The notes: generated from the sequence alone by a model not told the origin. A stretch of DNA of 64,000 bases from Hydractinia symbiolongicarpus (GCF_029227915.1 NC_079876.1:13764001-13828000), one strand, 5' to 3'. Shown: positions 1 to 12,002, numbered from the stretch's first letter. Program-made: numbers and translations.

Positions 1-1989
1 AAAGAAAGAAAATAATAGCTTGCAATTTGCAAACCAACATGTACATCTGAAATTGTTGAATGATCAAGAAACACTTACAGTCAGCCATTAAAGTTTATTT
101 CACGCTCCTTTTTTTTAGCTGTCATTGCATCATATTTAAAAATAACACGAAAGATATCCTTTTATTGTATTACAAATTAAACTTAAAGTTATAAACGTCT
201 GCCAAATTAGTGTAATATTCAACAAACACTGACCAGTTTGATGTTGCAATACAAAACTAAAAATCAAAAGTACAGCTTTTTGCTTACTTGCATTCTACAT
301 TACAAAATCATTTATTATCTGACTACATCCCATCTAAAATATAACAACACATTTGCTTTGGAACTTACTTTTGTATTTCAGGATAGTTCAAAATTGAATG
401 GAATTCAGTTTTGTCACACTATTTAAATAATGGCTTTCCAAACCAGTTAGTATGAGTCCATAAAAAACCCTGTTATAATAAGGCACAAACGAATTAATTT
501 TTTTGTATCAGTTAGGTAATATTTAATAATAGCATTATTACCTTTCGCCATATGGAATGGAAGAACTCTGTGGAAAATATCTGGTAAGAAATAGATTGGA
601 AACTTGAATGAAGGTCTGCTTGCCATTATGCGTGTTAAATTTAATTTTCTCTCTATAATATTGTTATATATTTAAAACCAGTACTCAAACTTAACTAGAT
701 TTTAAAGACAATTTTGATTTTAAATAAGTCAAAGTATATTAATAATTTTATTTTGACACAAAGCAAGTCTAAAATATGGCTACAATAAACCATTTAGTGG
801 AATGAAAATAAAATTAAAAATGTATCTCATGCCTTAATTTCTCATTATTTATACTGGAAAAAAAATAAAGTGTGAGGAAGTAAATGGCATAAAAATACAC
901 AACAAGGTATATGCATAATTATAAGTGAAGAAGGTTTTTGTGTCATGCATTGGTTTTCAAGATTAAAATACGTTGTTTTTTGTTTAGTAAAAATGAATGT
1001 TACAAAACTATGGAAATGTCACAGCGGGTGGCTTAGTTTATTTGTTCAGCAATTATTTGCCACAGTAAATCTTTTCAAAAACAAAAATTTGCATTTGCGT
1101 TTGTAAAAATTTGTTGTCAAAATGTTTTTGATGTCTATTATTCTCTAAATAAATAAGTAAATACTGAATTAAGAAAAAAGTATTTATTTATTTTTTGGGC
1201 ACACATCACAGACAATTATAAAGGACAAATTAGCAATAAATAACAACAAACAATAAATTTTTTGACTTTCTTTAAAAATACAAAAATTTAGAAAAAATGT
1301 AAAAAAGAAAATTTTGGAAAGATATATATACAATACAAAAACAAGACGTATGATATACGTAAACAACCTCGCGAATAAAGTTTACAAAAAGCTGTCTATT
1401 AAATTGTGATTTCTGTTACGAAGTTAGACACGACATATTTTGCTATTCAGATGGGCAATAACATTTCTTGTGGACTACGCAGTTATTTTTTGTGAGATCT
1501 TCTTGAACGGAAAATTCCTCGAAATTTCAATTTTCGTTGGGTCAGTCTGGGGTAAACTGACTGACAGAAAGAAGAAAGCGAAAACGAGAAATTCTTTTCG
1601 CTACAAAAAGAATTTCGTTCTCGTAATTATTTATATATGGTGGAGCGTCTTCGTTTTTCTCTTACGTATTGTTGTGGAAATTTTATTTTTCGCAGACTAC
1701 TTTCCAGGCATTTGGGGAGACCTTAATTCTGCCTATATTCACTTTTAAAAACTTTGGTGGAAACACCTTTACTTTACCAGTTAGTTAAATAAAGCTTGTG
1801 AACACTAATCTTATCTTTTTAAAAAATAAACAATATGCAGGCGCTGCATAAACTATCTCGTTATTGAAAATGCACAACTATGAAACATCCACAATGCAAC
1901 CCAATTTTACAATTTCTGCTAACAAAAAATACAGCCTATCATTCATGGTTGAAAGTCGCGCGATTGAAACGTTTATGAGCTTAAACTCC
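1..1989. other. AT-rich stretch without a supported gene
   Basis: I see only AT-rich sequence with short chance open frames. A 102-codon frame at 1440-1748 (plus) has no recognisable domain. A partly paired inverted sequence lies near 1580-1630. It could be intergenic or intronic. Confidence 0.5.
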
Positions 1990-3055
1990 ATTTAGGTGAC
2001 AAAAATCAAAATTTTGATGTCACTATCATATTCAGCATACTTTTTTTGTTAACTGTGCCAAATTTTGTCGAAAATAAAGTATTTTAATTTTCGAACCAAT
2101 TTTGGCCTAAAATGACATTTAGGTGACATCATCATCATCATCATTCTCGGCTTAACGTCCGTTTTCCATGCTAGCATGGGTTGGACGGGGTATATTAATG
2201 ACCCTCTTCCAATCTGATCTAGACTGTGTTAGATCTAAACTCAACTTCCTCTCTATCAAGTCTGTCCTTATAACCTCCTGCCAAGTCTTTCTCGGTCTAC
2301 CTCTGGGCTTTGCCCCAGGAACTATCAAGTCTCTACACTTTCTTACCCAATTATCCTCCTCCATTCCTTCCAAGTGCCCCAGCCAATTCAATCTTCTTAT
2401 CTGGATAACATCTTTAATTCTACGGAGACTTAGCCTGCTTCTTAGCTCATCTGAACTCTTTCTGTCTCTCAGACTGGCATTACACATCCACCTAACCATC
2501 CTCATATCATTCCTTTCTAAACGGTCAAGATCTTCCTGCTTCACTGCCCATGTCTTACTACCGTACAACATAACACTTCTTACACAGGCCTCATACAACC
2601 TACCTTTTACCTCAATTGACAGGACTCTGCTAGTCAATAAAGGAAGTAACTCTCTAAACTTTTTCCAAGCAGAACCTATCCTGCAAGTAACACTTCTTCC
2701 AACACCCCCTTCACTGCCCAACATATCACCTAAGTAACAGAAGTTCTCAACTATCTCTAACGAGCCACTGTTGTACATCATTAAAGCTGGAAATACTTCA
2801 TTCTCTATAATCTCACCTTTGCAACGCTTGCATACAAACTGTATGCCAGCTCTTAACCTTCCACTAATACTACTGCACTTCTTATGTACCCAATGCTTGC
2901 AAGTCTGACAAAAAATTGACAAAAAATCAAAATTTTAATGTTACCATGTTCGGCATACTTTTTTTGTTAACTTTGCCAAGTTTTGTCTAACTGTGCCAAG
3001 TTTTGTCGAAAACAAATACCAAATTTGGCCTGAAACGTCATTTAGATGACTTCCA
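1990..3055. repeat. Tandem duplication of about 138 bp, split by a LINE
   Basis: Two diverged copies of the same unit lie at 1990-2128 and 2917-3055. Both hold a shared block reading roughly CATACTTTTTTTGTTAACT, then GCCAA(A/G)TTTTGTCGAAAA, and both end in a CATTTAG(G/A)TGAC motif. The 788 bases between them are a LINE 3' fragment, so the LINE jumped into an existing tandem repeat. The junction carries only a short shared TGACA at each side. Confidence 0.7.
2129..2916 (-). mobile_element. 5'-truncated LINE copy (APE-type non-LTR), 3' end only
   Basis: The minus-strand open frame 2152-2922 encodes the C-terminal part of an endonuclease-reverse transcriptase polyprotein. It has a PHD-like Cys/His finger remnant (FCQTCKHWVHKKC) followed by the post-RT region with LNWLGHLE and PRGRPRKTW motifs. 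The 3' end reads through to a (GAT)n tail, seen as TCATCATC on the plus strand at 2129. RT catalytic motifs are missing because the copy is truncated. By eye it differs from the long copy at 18.6-22.6 kb at only about eight positions over 790 bp. Comparable elements in other invertebrates are annotated as RTE/CR1-like; the exact clade is uncertain. Confidence 0.9.
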
Positions 3056-3164
3056 AGTACTTAGAGAGTTTAGGTACGAAATTTAAATCTGTGACGTTGC
3101 AATTGATTATTTCGGACATAGTTAGTTACGAGTTAGTAAAAAGAAAAAAAAAAGTAAAAATAGT

Positions 3165-3240
3165 TACCAAGACGAGATTCGAACACACGACTACTCCCGT
3201 GTCGGTGCTCAGAGAGGCAAAAATTTCCATTCTTGTAGGA
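3165..3240 (-). mobile_element. tRNA-derived SINE-like fragment
   Basis: Read on the minus strand, the segment has a polymerase III B-box-like GTTCGAATC at about 3176-3186, preceded by CTCTCTGAGCACCGACACGG. The same order, CTCT..CTGAG..CACCGA then a B box, recurs at 39.99-40.05 kb, and the tail half recurs at 12.85 kb, so a dispersed family is likely. No complete tRNA fold is visible. Confidence 0.45.
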
Positions 3241-3371
3241 CACATTTGCGTTTTAATACAAGCTCACGAGCTTGTAATAATCACATCTTTTACATTTCAT
3301 CTGATCAGTTTATATGTAAACATTGACATATTGTCAAAACAACATGGCGGAGGTGACATATTTATACTTTA

Positions 3372-3949
3372 ATAATTGTTAACACAAAGATCTTAATATT
3401 ATTTACAAAAGATAACTAAGAACTCTTCCTTCAAATACAAACACAACAAAAAAAGTAATGTTTGCAGGCATACCATAAATTGTTGTGATTCAACATAAAT
3501 AATATAAAAACAGCATACAAAATAACCAAATGTCATATTTTTTTGAGGAGATTTGAGAAGAAAACCTAAATTTAAAAAATAATTGAGGACATTTGAGATG
3601 TGAGGAGTTATGAGGAGGCGTGGTAACCCTGTACAAACACTCATAAAAAATAAATTAATCAGGAAAATTAAAAATAAAATAAAGACATATGTTAAGATTT
3701 ATATACCCTGCCTTATACATAAAAATATATTTTTTCAGATGTAACATATGATTAAGAGCTGGAAAAGATGTGTATGATTTGTTTTGTTTTTAATCTTGAT
3801 AACAAGCTTTGATAAACCTACTAATTAATGTATGCCACTGTGTGTTAAAATAAATAAAGCACTGTTTTAGGGGTTTATCAAGGTATATGATGATGTAAAT
3901 ATGTTTTAACCTATCCAGTTTATTATTCTCAATAATGTTTCGAATAAAC
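3372..3949. other. AT-rich stretch, nothing recognised
   Basis: Short chance frames only, with no splice-consistent coding segment and no clear repeat. Confidence 0.4.
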
Positions 3950-4036
3950 GCCCCCTTCTATGAAACACCCCCATCGAATAGACGCCCCTCCTTTTCAGTC
4001 ATTTTTTAAATAAACGCCCCCATCGAATAGACGCCC
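3950..4036. repeat. C-rich degenerate repeat
   Basis: The motif AATA(A/G)ACGCCCC is repeated four times, alternating AATAAACGCCCC and AATAGACGCCCC, usually linked by CATCG. The C runs stand out against AT-rich surroundings. Confidence 0.7.
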
Positions 4037-4389
4037 CTCTCTCATAGGCAATAGTGAAAGTATACTTACTTAATCACTTTTTTCCTAAATCTTAGGTTTA
4101 AGGTTGGAAGCATTATGGTATTACTTATTTACCCTGATTATCATTTATACAAGCAATTCTTTCTGAGTATCTAAATTCTGCATAAGTATTTAAACTGTAA
4201 AGACTTATATCTCGGAAAACAACAACAAAAATTTAAAATATTAAAAAAGATTTATAGAGAACTTTTTAAGCTCCTTTATATGAAATCAACAAGCCGTTTG
4301 TTTTATGATGATTGAGCATTATGATGATTAGTCAATATTTCATTCATTTATGTATTATTTACAAAATTGTTTGAATAAAACATTACATA

Positions 4390-4395
4390 TTTATT
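4390..4395 (-). terminator. Polyadenylation signal AATAAA
   Basis: Canonical hexamer on the minus strand, 40 bp downstream of the stop codon of the STRA6-like gene. Confidence 0.6.
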
Positions 4396-4434
4396 TTAAT
4401 AGTTTAAAGTTGATTGAAAAATATATAAATTATG

Positions 4435-6219
4435 TCAACACACTATCGTTGGTAACCTTGGTTTCACTATCTTGAATCTTTCCTTAACCAAACTTGGATT
4501 GTTTATCAAGGTGTATGCTAAAAACCATCGATTAAAAGCAACTGAGTTAACAATGTGTTGTCTGCGAACAATACATCTTGAATCAGTGAACAAACAATAA
4601 CCGTCTTCTAAAATAGTTGAATAGCTCTTGCAAGATTCATTTAATAAAATTTGACAAAAATATCTCATAATTGGGTTTTTATATGAAGCTTGAACATGCA
4701 AGAAACCAATGTATGCTAAAAAACCACTATCAAATTTTTGGAAAAACTTGGAAATCATTGCGGTATGGTCAATTCGTCCAAGAAACAAAATGCTGACCAA
4801 AAATGCTTTGAAAGATCTGGATAAGCATGATACAGCACCAATAACGATATTGAAGAAAAAGAAAAAGTACATGGCAATATGGTAAATTTTCAAATTTCTT
4901 ACATAGATCGCAATTGTTGATAAGGGCTTCACAGTGAAAACTTTGTATGCCAGCAGTAATTGTAGGAGATAAATTATCAAAGGCATAAGCAAGTATGATG
5001 CAAGGTACCTTAAAAGATTTTCCGCAACTTCTTGAACAGATGGAAAATCAACTGCCAAAACAATAAATCCATATATCAGGAAGAACAAAATGAAAAATAC
5101 AATGAAAAAAACAATCATCCCCCAGGTCATGTATGCAACCAAATAACCAGGAAAGAATAAATTGTAATAAACCATTAATCGATAGTTAACAAGTTTGGAA
5201 ATATCAGTTTTTTTGCCAGCATACAGAGTTAACACATTTGCACGGTGTGAATAGATAAAGTGAAGCAGTAGCAGACCATACACTATTCCAGTTACAGCAA
5301 AGGAAACATAAAATGAAATGTAAAAACCTTCCATTGTTTTCTTAAGTGTTGGGTATATGTTTTCGGTTGAATTGATATTAGACTCCAGTGAAGTAAGAAG
5401 AATCCCATTTGCTTTACTGAAACCATATATGGATAAAACAGCCAGATAATAATACACAATCATGATAACCACGATAGATGATAAAAACACAGTAGAAAAC
5501 TTAAACCAAGGCTTGCTGTATCTGCTGTACAATCTTTTAAGGAAGTTGCTGCTATAAAAATCTACAACGTCTCTTGAAAGGACATTAAGCGCTTTCTTCA
5601 CATAAGTAATTTGATAGTCGTTCACTAGTTTATGCTCCAGTAACGGTCTGCAGTACACTCCTTGCTTCAAATTTATGTAACAATTTTTAACAAATATTCC
5701 AAAAAGAGCCAACATGCTTAAAATGCTGGGTAAGTTTTCCATAACATTTACCAAAACAAGTTCCGTAACATTAAAGGAGCAGGAGTAATAACAAGACTGT
5801 AACAACACAAAAATTAATTTCCACAATGTAAACAATGCACCAAAAACATACGCCATGACAACATATGAAGAATTAATACAAGCAAATAACGGAAAGTTTA
5901 TCAGTCCAATCTCTATAATATAAATAGTACCACAAAAAGCCTGCCCAATAACCCCAGGCAGAAACACAAGAACAGTGGAACTGTTCATTAAAAGATGCAC
6001 AATATCTCCAATCATTGATGCAAAAGCAAGTATTACCATGAAGCGATTCTTATCATTGTCCAGTAGAAACAGAAATGGAGCAATAACTTTAACTTGTCTA
6101 GTTTTATAATATTCGTAAGCATAAAGTACAAAGATTATCAGCAATGAAGGTATAACAGTATAATGCTGCAGCATAGCTATACTCAACACTGGTTGACATG
6201 TTGCATTTGTTGAGCCCAT
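4435..6219 (-). CDS. STRA6: STRA6-like multipass membrane receptor (retinol/RBP receptor type)
   Basis: A 594-aa protein whose coding region is uninterrupted. It has about nine or ten hydrophobic segments (around residues 20-38, 56-75, 80-103, 115-145, 160-182, 240-270, 296-325, 350-400, 405-430 and 450-490). The C-terminal part carries a GRIDHT..FDSGFLAYIGFLHVQASYKNP..FCQIL block of the kind found in STRA6 and RBPR2. Family members mediate cellular uptake of retinol from its carrier at the plasma membrane; whether this one binds retinol is not shown. The start ATG at 6219 lies just after a strong acceptor (TTTTCTTTCTTTAG, AG at 6237-6238), implying an intron in the 5' UTR or a further upstream coding exon, since the frame is open back to that acceptor. 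A minus-strand AATAAA at 4390-4395 lies 40 bp past the stop. Vertebrate STRA6 is slightly longer (about 670 aa). Family confidence is good, orthology less so. Confidence 0.75.
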   Translation of the reverse strand: MGSTNATCQPVLSIAMLQHYTVIPSLLIIFVLYAYEYYKTRQVKVIAPFLFLLDNDKNRFMVILAFASMIGDIVHLLMNSSTVLVFLPGVIGQAFCGTIYIIEIGLINFPLFACINSSYVVMAYVFGALFTLWKLIFVLLQSCYYSCSFNVTELVLVNVMENLPSILSMLALFGIFVKNCYINLKQGVYCRPLLEHKLVNDYQITYVKKALNVLSRDVVDFYSSNFLKRLYSRYSKPWFKFSTVFLSSIVVIMIVYYYLAVLSIYGFSKANGILLTSLESNINSTENIYPTLKKTMEGFYISFYVSFAVTGIVYGLLLLHFIYSHRANVLTLYAGKKTDISKLVNYRLMVYYNLFFPGYLVAYMTWGMIVFFIVFFILFFLIYGFIVLAVDFPSVQEVAENLLRYLASYLLMPLIIYLLQLLLAYKVFTVKPLSTIAIYVRNLKIYHIAMYFFFFFNIVIGAVSCLSRSFKAFLVSILFLGRIDHTAMISKFFQKFDSGFLAYIGFLHVQASYKNPIMRYFCQILLNESCKSYSTILEDGYCLFTDSRCIVRRQHIVNSVAFNRWFLAYTLINNPSLVKERFKIVKPRLPTIVC

Positions 6220-6250
6220 CTTGTTTAGTTGCTTTTCTAAAGAAAGAAAA

Positions 6251-7852
6251 ATAAACGCTATGTCACTCTCCTGATTTCTTTTTAAATTTAGGGAACAGAT
6301 TAGCTAAATATATATAAAACATTTAATAAGCACTTTAGTCATGTGACTAGAATGTCTTAAATTTGATAGCAGGATTTAGTCTGGTCTTATAATTTATATA
6401 AAATTGATAAAATTCTCATATAAAACAAAAAAAATATATATTTTCATTTGGGCAGATATCAATGCTGAAATTTATATAATCTGGATAATAATATATAATA
6501 CTAGTCGATAAAGCCGATGAAAAAATCCACTCAGACAGGATAACAATGAAAAAGAAGTGTCATGTGAATTTTAGTGACATCACCATCCACAAAAGAAATT
6601 AATTCATTTCACATTGCCTCCATTGTGTGGAGCTTAAAGCACTAATAAAGAAAATGTGCATGATAATGTGCTTTGATGAACGGTTAAAGAGATAAAAAGG
6701 TTTAAAAATTTTTCTGAGGTCAGCAACGTCCCCACAGAGTACAAATTTTTTTTTAAAAATTTGTATATCAGTCATCATATATATCTTGAAACGCTGATAA
6801 AAAATGTATAGGATCGTGTGCTTTTGACAAAGAGTTGCAGAGACAAATATAGGTTTTTCTACAGGCTTTATCACAAGACAAACGGAAAGACAATGGGAAA
6901 GATCTGTCATATAAATTTTATTGACATCGGCAAATATTTTGGTATATTGCACACTGCCCTTTACCAAAAAAATAAATCAAAAAATGTCAAAATGTAGGTG
7001 TGCAAGAAGTAATTCCTAACTTAACACAGATGTTAATAAAATCTTATTACAAAATGTAAAGAAAAACAGCTTGAAATTCTAGTTGATCACAAAGCAACAG
7101 TAACCAAGTTACAATAACTGACAGTCACAACATCTTATGTGATTATGTTAAAAACCTTTAGTATTTTAATCTGAAGTGTCAAAAAGAAAGGCCTGCAAGA
7201 GTAAGTACATATCTATGAAAATAAGTTCTTTACACATTTTCCTAAATGCTTATACAACAATATCAAAAAGCCATACTTTGAAAAACATCAAATTTAAATC
7301 TCGAAAAATCATTTATTCGGTTGCATACAATCTTCTCCCGTAAAAATATACACAAAATGTAAAAATTAACTGGTTAATTTTTGTCTGATGATCTGTACTG
7401 CCCTTTACTAAACATTTTAAACTGAAATGTCAAAGAAGCAGGGAGCAAGGAGTAAATTTAGAATAAACAAATATCATTGTTTGTTTATAAAGAAACAAAA
7501 AAATCAGTTCATTCAGCATGTTGTATATTGCCATTAAAGGTTATGAAACACATCAAATTATAGAAAAATCAGTCATTTCAGTGCATACAGTCCTTGGCCA
7601 ACAAAAACAGTTTCAGTGAGAAAATTTAGTAATTTTATTATCATCACGAAACAATTATTATATTATATATATACTACAAAATTTTGTAAAATTATCAACA
7701 AAAACATGAAACCATGAAATTTTCTTCCAGTGAAAATGACAGCACATACTTTTTCCCAACAAAAGTTTACAATTCGAAATATAAACAGACATTAGCTTCA
7801 CAACAGCTTACAATGAAAGTAATTCTACAAAAATTTGTTCTCCCAGTATGTT
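6251..7852. repeat. Upstream region of the STRA6-like gene with diverged repeats
   Basis: No gene seen. Old, diverged repeat units occur. CTGCCCTTTAC followed by ATGTCAAA and GCAAG(G/A)AGTAA appears near 6955, 7165 (partial) and 7390. A CATCAAATT..CGAAAAATCA(T/G)..TGCATACA block appears near 7285 and 7550. The pattern suggests a decayed array with a period of roughly 200-270 bp. Confidence 0.45.
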
Positions 7853-7993
7853 GCATGTGAATGCTTGTACACTTAGGACCATTTGATTTTCAAATTAAAT
7901 TGAAAATCAAAATTATTCACAAATTTTGAATATTGATTTTTAATTTATATAGTTGAAAATCAAATGGGTCTAATGGTACACGCATTCATGTGG
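7853..7993. mobile_element. MITE-like 141-bp element with 41-bp inverted arms
   Basis: Arms 7853-7893 and 7953-7993 are near-perfect reverse complements. Each contains CATTTGATTTTCAA next to the centre and a CATG(T)GAATGC-type outer end. It is almost entirely stem, with a short AT-rich loop. No clear target duplication was found. Confidence 0.65.
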
Positions 7994-8230
7994 TCTATTT
8001 CCATAAAAGTTTACACAAAATTTCAAAAAAACAGCACTTTGCAATACAAAAATATGGACTGACAACCATCCTCTCATAATTTTTTTTAAGCTAAAGTCAT
8101 AAACCCACATAAATTCCCAATCTAATGTCAATAACCCCTGTAAAAATAACTTGGCATTTTGCACGTAGGCTGACAAAAGTTTATCAGGATGAGGAAACAA
8201 AACAATAAAAAATAACTTAACACACAAAGT

Positions 8231-9850
8231 TTAAATTCAATAAAATTTGTTCCACTTGTCATATTGTGGTCCCCTTGTAAATTGGTATAAACAATGAGTA
8301 ACACTCCTAAAAGTTCAAGAAAGATTTTTTAGCTAGCTAGCGTGTTACATCCTAATTTGTGTTTAAAAAAGAAGAGAAGTTTCACTACAAGGTACCTATA
8401 AATACCTAAAAAAAAGAGGGAGCCTTGAAGCTAACATTAGCTAGCTAACAAAACATTACCTAAGACACTCAGTTATATATACTGGGCTGGGAAGACTTAG
8501 CTACGTCTGTAGCTAGCCATATGTGCTTAGTAAAACACATATAAAGGAAAACAATAAAAATTATGACATTTGCAGTTAGTTTAACAAACCAAAACTTTCT
8601 ATTTCGCTGGAATATTTGTTTGGTAGCCAGCTAACAGCTTTATGCAGCATTTTGAATTTTAAGACGAATACATTAGTTACGCACCAGTGGATACATAATT
8701 ATGCAAAAAAATGTAAACAAATGCTAGCTTTTTTATAAAAAACGCGGTAAAATATAAAACTCCAATGCGATTGGATTTGAGAATGTGATTTTCCTTGACA
8801 ATTTTTAGTGTGCTACACGGAAAGTCTAAAAATATCAAAATTCTTACTTTTCTTAATTTCAATTCACTTGAAACTCCAGCATTCATTTTGTACTTTTAAC
8901 TTTACTACTTCTAGCTCCACTCTTTACTTCCGAAGTAACTTTTTGTGGCTTTCAACTTAACTTTTCTTCATTTGGACTTTTCTTTCATTTTCATATCTTC
9001 GTTTTTGAAACACTTTACTTTTTGCATTTTCCTTTTTGTTGTTTTGTGTCGATGGTAACCCTCTTCCAAATTATATGTTTTTTTAATCCACTCTACTTCT
9101 CCACTTTGACTTTTCTTGCTTTTAATATCTGCACTTTTTAATGACTCAGGGATCGTCAAAAATGAGACATTTTTTATCCGCTTCTTTAGTTTGCCTTTTG
9201 TCAAGAACTTTGTCGAGAAAATTTTATGTTTGTTTGTTTTTACGCCAAGGGAACTTTCTATTTGAATGCTGTCCCGTTCAAAAATGTGTATTTGAGCGAA
9301 CCACATTGCTTATTTTTATCACGTTGTTTCTAACCGTTGCGAGACAAATGCAAACAAAACAAAAAAACTTGAAAAACTCACGCATTCAGGTGGTAAAAAA
9401 TATTGCGTTTGCAAAAGTGACAGACACACACATGGAACTGCCATAGCAAAAAAAATTATTTTCAAACTTTAATTTGTAAGAATTGTGTAAGGAAAGGTAA
9501 CAAACCAGTACTATTGTGATAGAAGGAACAATTTGAATAATTGCTTCCAGAGAAAAAAGTAGAGGAAGGAGACCTCATTCTCAAGACATTTGAAAAACAT
9601 TTCAAACAACCAAGCTCGGAATATGTCAACACTTTACACAGAAATATAAAAGTAAAAAACTGGTGAAGCAAAAAAATTTGATTTAAATTAGCCAAATCAG
9701 GGAGTATCCAAAGATGCGCTGCGTCATATGTAAATATTGCCAAAAATAACTATTGTGATAAACTGACATGTATAAAATTTGGTCACCCAGAACCAGATTC
9801 CACTACAAACTCTCAACTAAGACAGGTTAAAGGACAAATTGCCACCCGGG
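8231..9850. other. Gene-poor stretch with one Lys-rich frame
   Basis: A minus-strand frame at 8968-9306 starts with ATG and encodes 112 residues, rich in Lys and Ser, without a recognised domain. A short minus-strand frame nearby (start about 8886) meets a good donor (AAAAGTAAGA) after 13 codons. Neither can be joined to other exons with confidence, so they are recorded as weak candidates only. Confidence 0.2.
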
Positions 9851-9960
9851 ACAGCTTAAGAACACAAACTTTCAACAAAAAATGCTTAAAAACACAAACT
9901 GTCAACAAGAACAGCTTAAAAACACAAACTTTCAACAAAGACAGCTTACAAACACAAAAT
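9851..9960. repeat. 30-bp tandem repeat, about 3.7 copies
   Basis: The unit AGCTTAAAAACACAAACTTT plus CAACAAAGAC repeats exactly every 30 bases from 9851. Because 30 is a multiple of three, every frame gives a ten-residue peptide repeat, which explains the open frame across it. Confidence 0.85.
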
Positions 9961-10443
9961 ATTCTTAATAAACAAGGAAAATGGTTATCATTTGAAAAAT
10001 ATAAAGAAATCGAACCTAGCGGCAAAAACGTGGTAAAAAAAAGACACCTGTAAATGCCTGAATAACTTGCCAAGCGGCTACAAATAAAACTTTTGTAACG
10101 TATATGGACAAAAGTCATTTATAGATGTAAACTAAAATGTTTATCTATATTTCTCTGTATTTATACTAACAAATGTTAGGATCTAAAGAACTAAATATCA
10201 ATATAAAATATATACTAGAATGTCATTGTCATTACTTTCCAGTAAGAAATAATATATACAACCTGCAAAACAGCAGCAAAGGAAACTATCATGAATTATA
10301 TACAACCTGCCAATCGACAACAAATAAAATAACCCTTCTGACAGATTCACGGAATCAGACAGAAGACCTGACTTAAATTATCATAAAGAGTTGGTGGGTC
10401 GGGAAAACCTGATACCTTGCAGCAACCTGCAAAGAAAAAGGAT

Positions 10444-10969
10444 AAGTGTAAACATACATGTTTCATCATTTTCTTATGACATCCTATGAGGCCTGTGTAA
10501 GAAGTGTTATGTTATACGGTAGTGAGACATGGGCAGTAAAGCAGGAAGATCTTGACCGTTTAGAAAGATATGATATTAGAATGGTTAGGTGGATGTGTAA
10601 CGCCAGTCTGAGAGACAGAAAGAGTTCAGATGAGCTAAGAAGCAGGCTAAGTCTCCGTAGAATTAAAGATGTTATCCAGATAAGAAGATTGAACTGGCTG
10701 GGGCACTTGGAAAGAATGGAGGAGGATAATTGGGTAAGAAAGTGTAGAGACTTGATAGTTCCTGGAGCAAAGCCCAGAGGCAGACCGAGAAAGACTTGGC
10801 AGGAGGTTATAAAGACAGACTTGATACAGAGGAAGTTGCGTGTAGATCTAACACAGTCTAGATCAGATTGGAAGAGGATCATTAATATACCCCGTCCAAC
10901 CCATGCTAGCATGGAAAACGGATGTTAAGGCGAGAATGATGATGATGATGCTCATCAAGTGTAAACATA
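10444..10969 (+). mobile_element. 5'-truncated LINE copy with 13-bp target duplication
   Basis: The LINE homology runs from about 10487 to the GATGAT tail near 10950 and matches the 3' ends of the copies at 2.1 and 18.6 kb. The sequence AAGTGTAAACATA occurs at 10444-10456 and again at 10957-10969, a 13-bp target-site duplication. About 30 bases of sequence unrelated to the LINE 3' end (10457-10486) sit between the left duplication and the LINE homology, probably filler from the truncation event. The open frame 10458-10928 encodes the C-terminal tail of the LINE polyprotein without RT motifs. Confidence 0.88.
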
Positions 10970-11562
10970 ATAATTTTTTTTTGAAAAAAGAGCCTTTTGC
11001 ACAAAAATTGCAGATGTATCAAAACAAACATGGCAGTGGAGTAGTGATGCAGGGTCGGAGCCACCTAAATCATGTCTGTATGCAATTAACTAGAGTTAGT
11101 AAACTTAACTATTGTTATAAATATCTGAGAAGTTTTAAATGTTAGAATAAAAGTGTAAGCTGGTGGGAAAAAAGAGTGTTTGCCTGGTATAGGAGCCTTC
11201 TGGTACATGCTATGAAGCTTCTTACTCTTGTTTAAATAGCGATTGTTTCTTTTCTTACCTACAATGATGGTCAAATAGTACAGTACAGTCCAGATGTAAG
11301 CGTACGCGTACGCTCAACTTGCAAAAATAATTGCTTTCATTAAAAAAAACAATAGGATAGCGAGTTCCTTTCAAATTGCGCGAAAATAATTGCTTCGTGT
11401 TAAAAACAAAAGCATAGCGAGAAACATTGTTTAAAAACAATACTCTGCGCGAGAATAAATTAAACGCGACGGCCATTGAATTTTAATTTTTTTTAACAAC
11501 GAAACTAATTATAGTAACGCGATTTTAATCTGATATATTTAAAATCACAAGCTCTTACTTTC

Positions 11563-12002
11563 AAAATGCGATCTAAAAAAACATTTCTATTGCAGTTTTC
11601 CGTTTTAAAACTTTTAAAATGCGATTTAAAAAAACATTTATATCGCCGTTTTTCGTTTTTAAACTTTTAAAATGCATTCTAAAAAACATTTCTATCGCCG
11701 TTTTTCGTTTTTAAACTTTTAAAATGCGATCTAAAAAAACATTTCTATCGCCGTTTTTCGTTTTAAAACTTTTAAAATGCGATCTAAAAAAACATTTCTA
11801 TCGCCGTTTTTCGTTTTAAAACTTTTATAATGCGATGTAAAATTACATTTCTATCGCCGTTTTTCGTTTTAAAACTTTTAAAATGCGATCTAAAAAAACA
11901 TTTCTATCGCCGTTTTTTGTTTTAAAACTTTTAAAATGCGACCTAAAAAAACATTTCTATCGCCGTTTTTCGTTTTTAAAGTTTTAAAATGCAATCTAAA
12001 AA
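11563..12002. repeat. 53-bp satellite array, about 8.5 copies
   Basis: The unit begins AAAATGCGATCTAAAAAAAC, continues with ATTTCTATCGCCGTTTTTCG and ends TTTTAAAACTTTT. Copies start near 11563, 11616, 11669, 11721, 11774, 11828, 11880, 11933 and 11986. It lies in the left arm of the TIR element. Confidence 0.9.

Noticed and set aside
1440-1748. 102-codon hydrophobic frame
   Set aside because: No domain, splice partner or codon signal; AT-rich chance frame over a partly paired sequence.
2168-2737. Plus-strand frames opposite the LINE (also 18637-19206 and 10484-10912)
   Set aside because: Antisense shadows of the LINE coding region; the Cys/His finger and RT motifs are on the other strand.
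3259-3278. Short inverted repeat TACAAGCTC/GAGCTTGTA
   Set aside because: Nine-base arms are expected by chance in a window this size.
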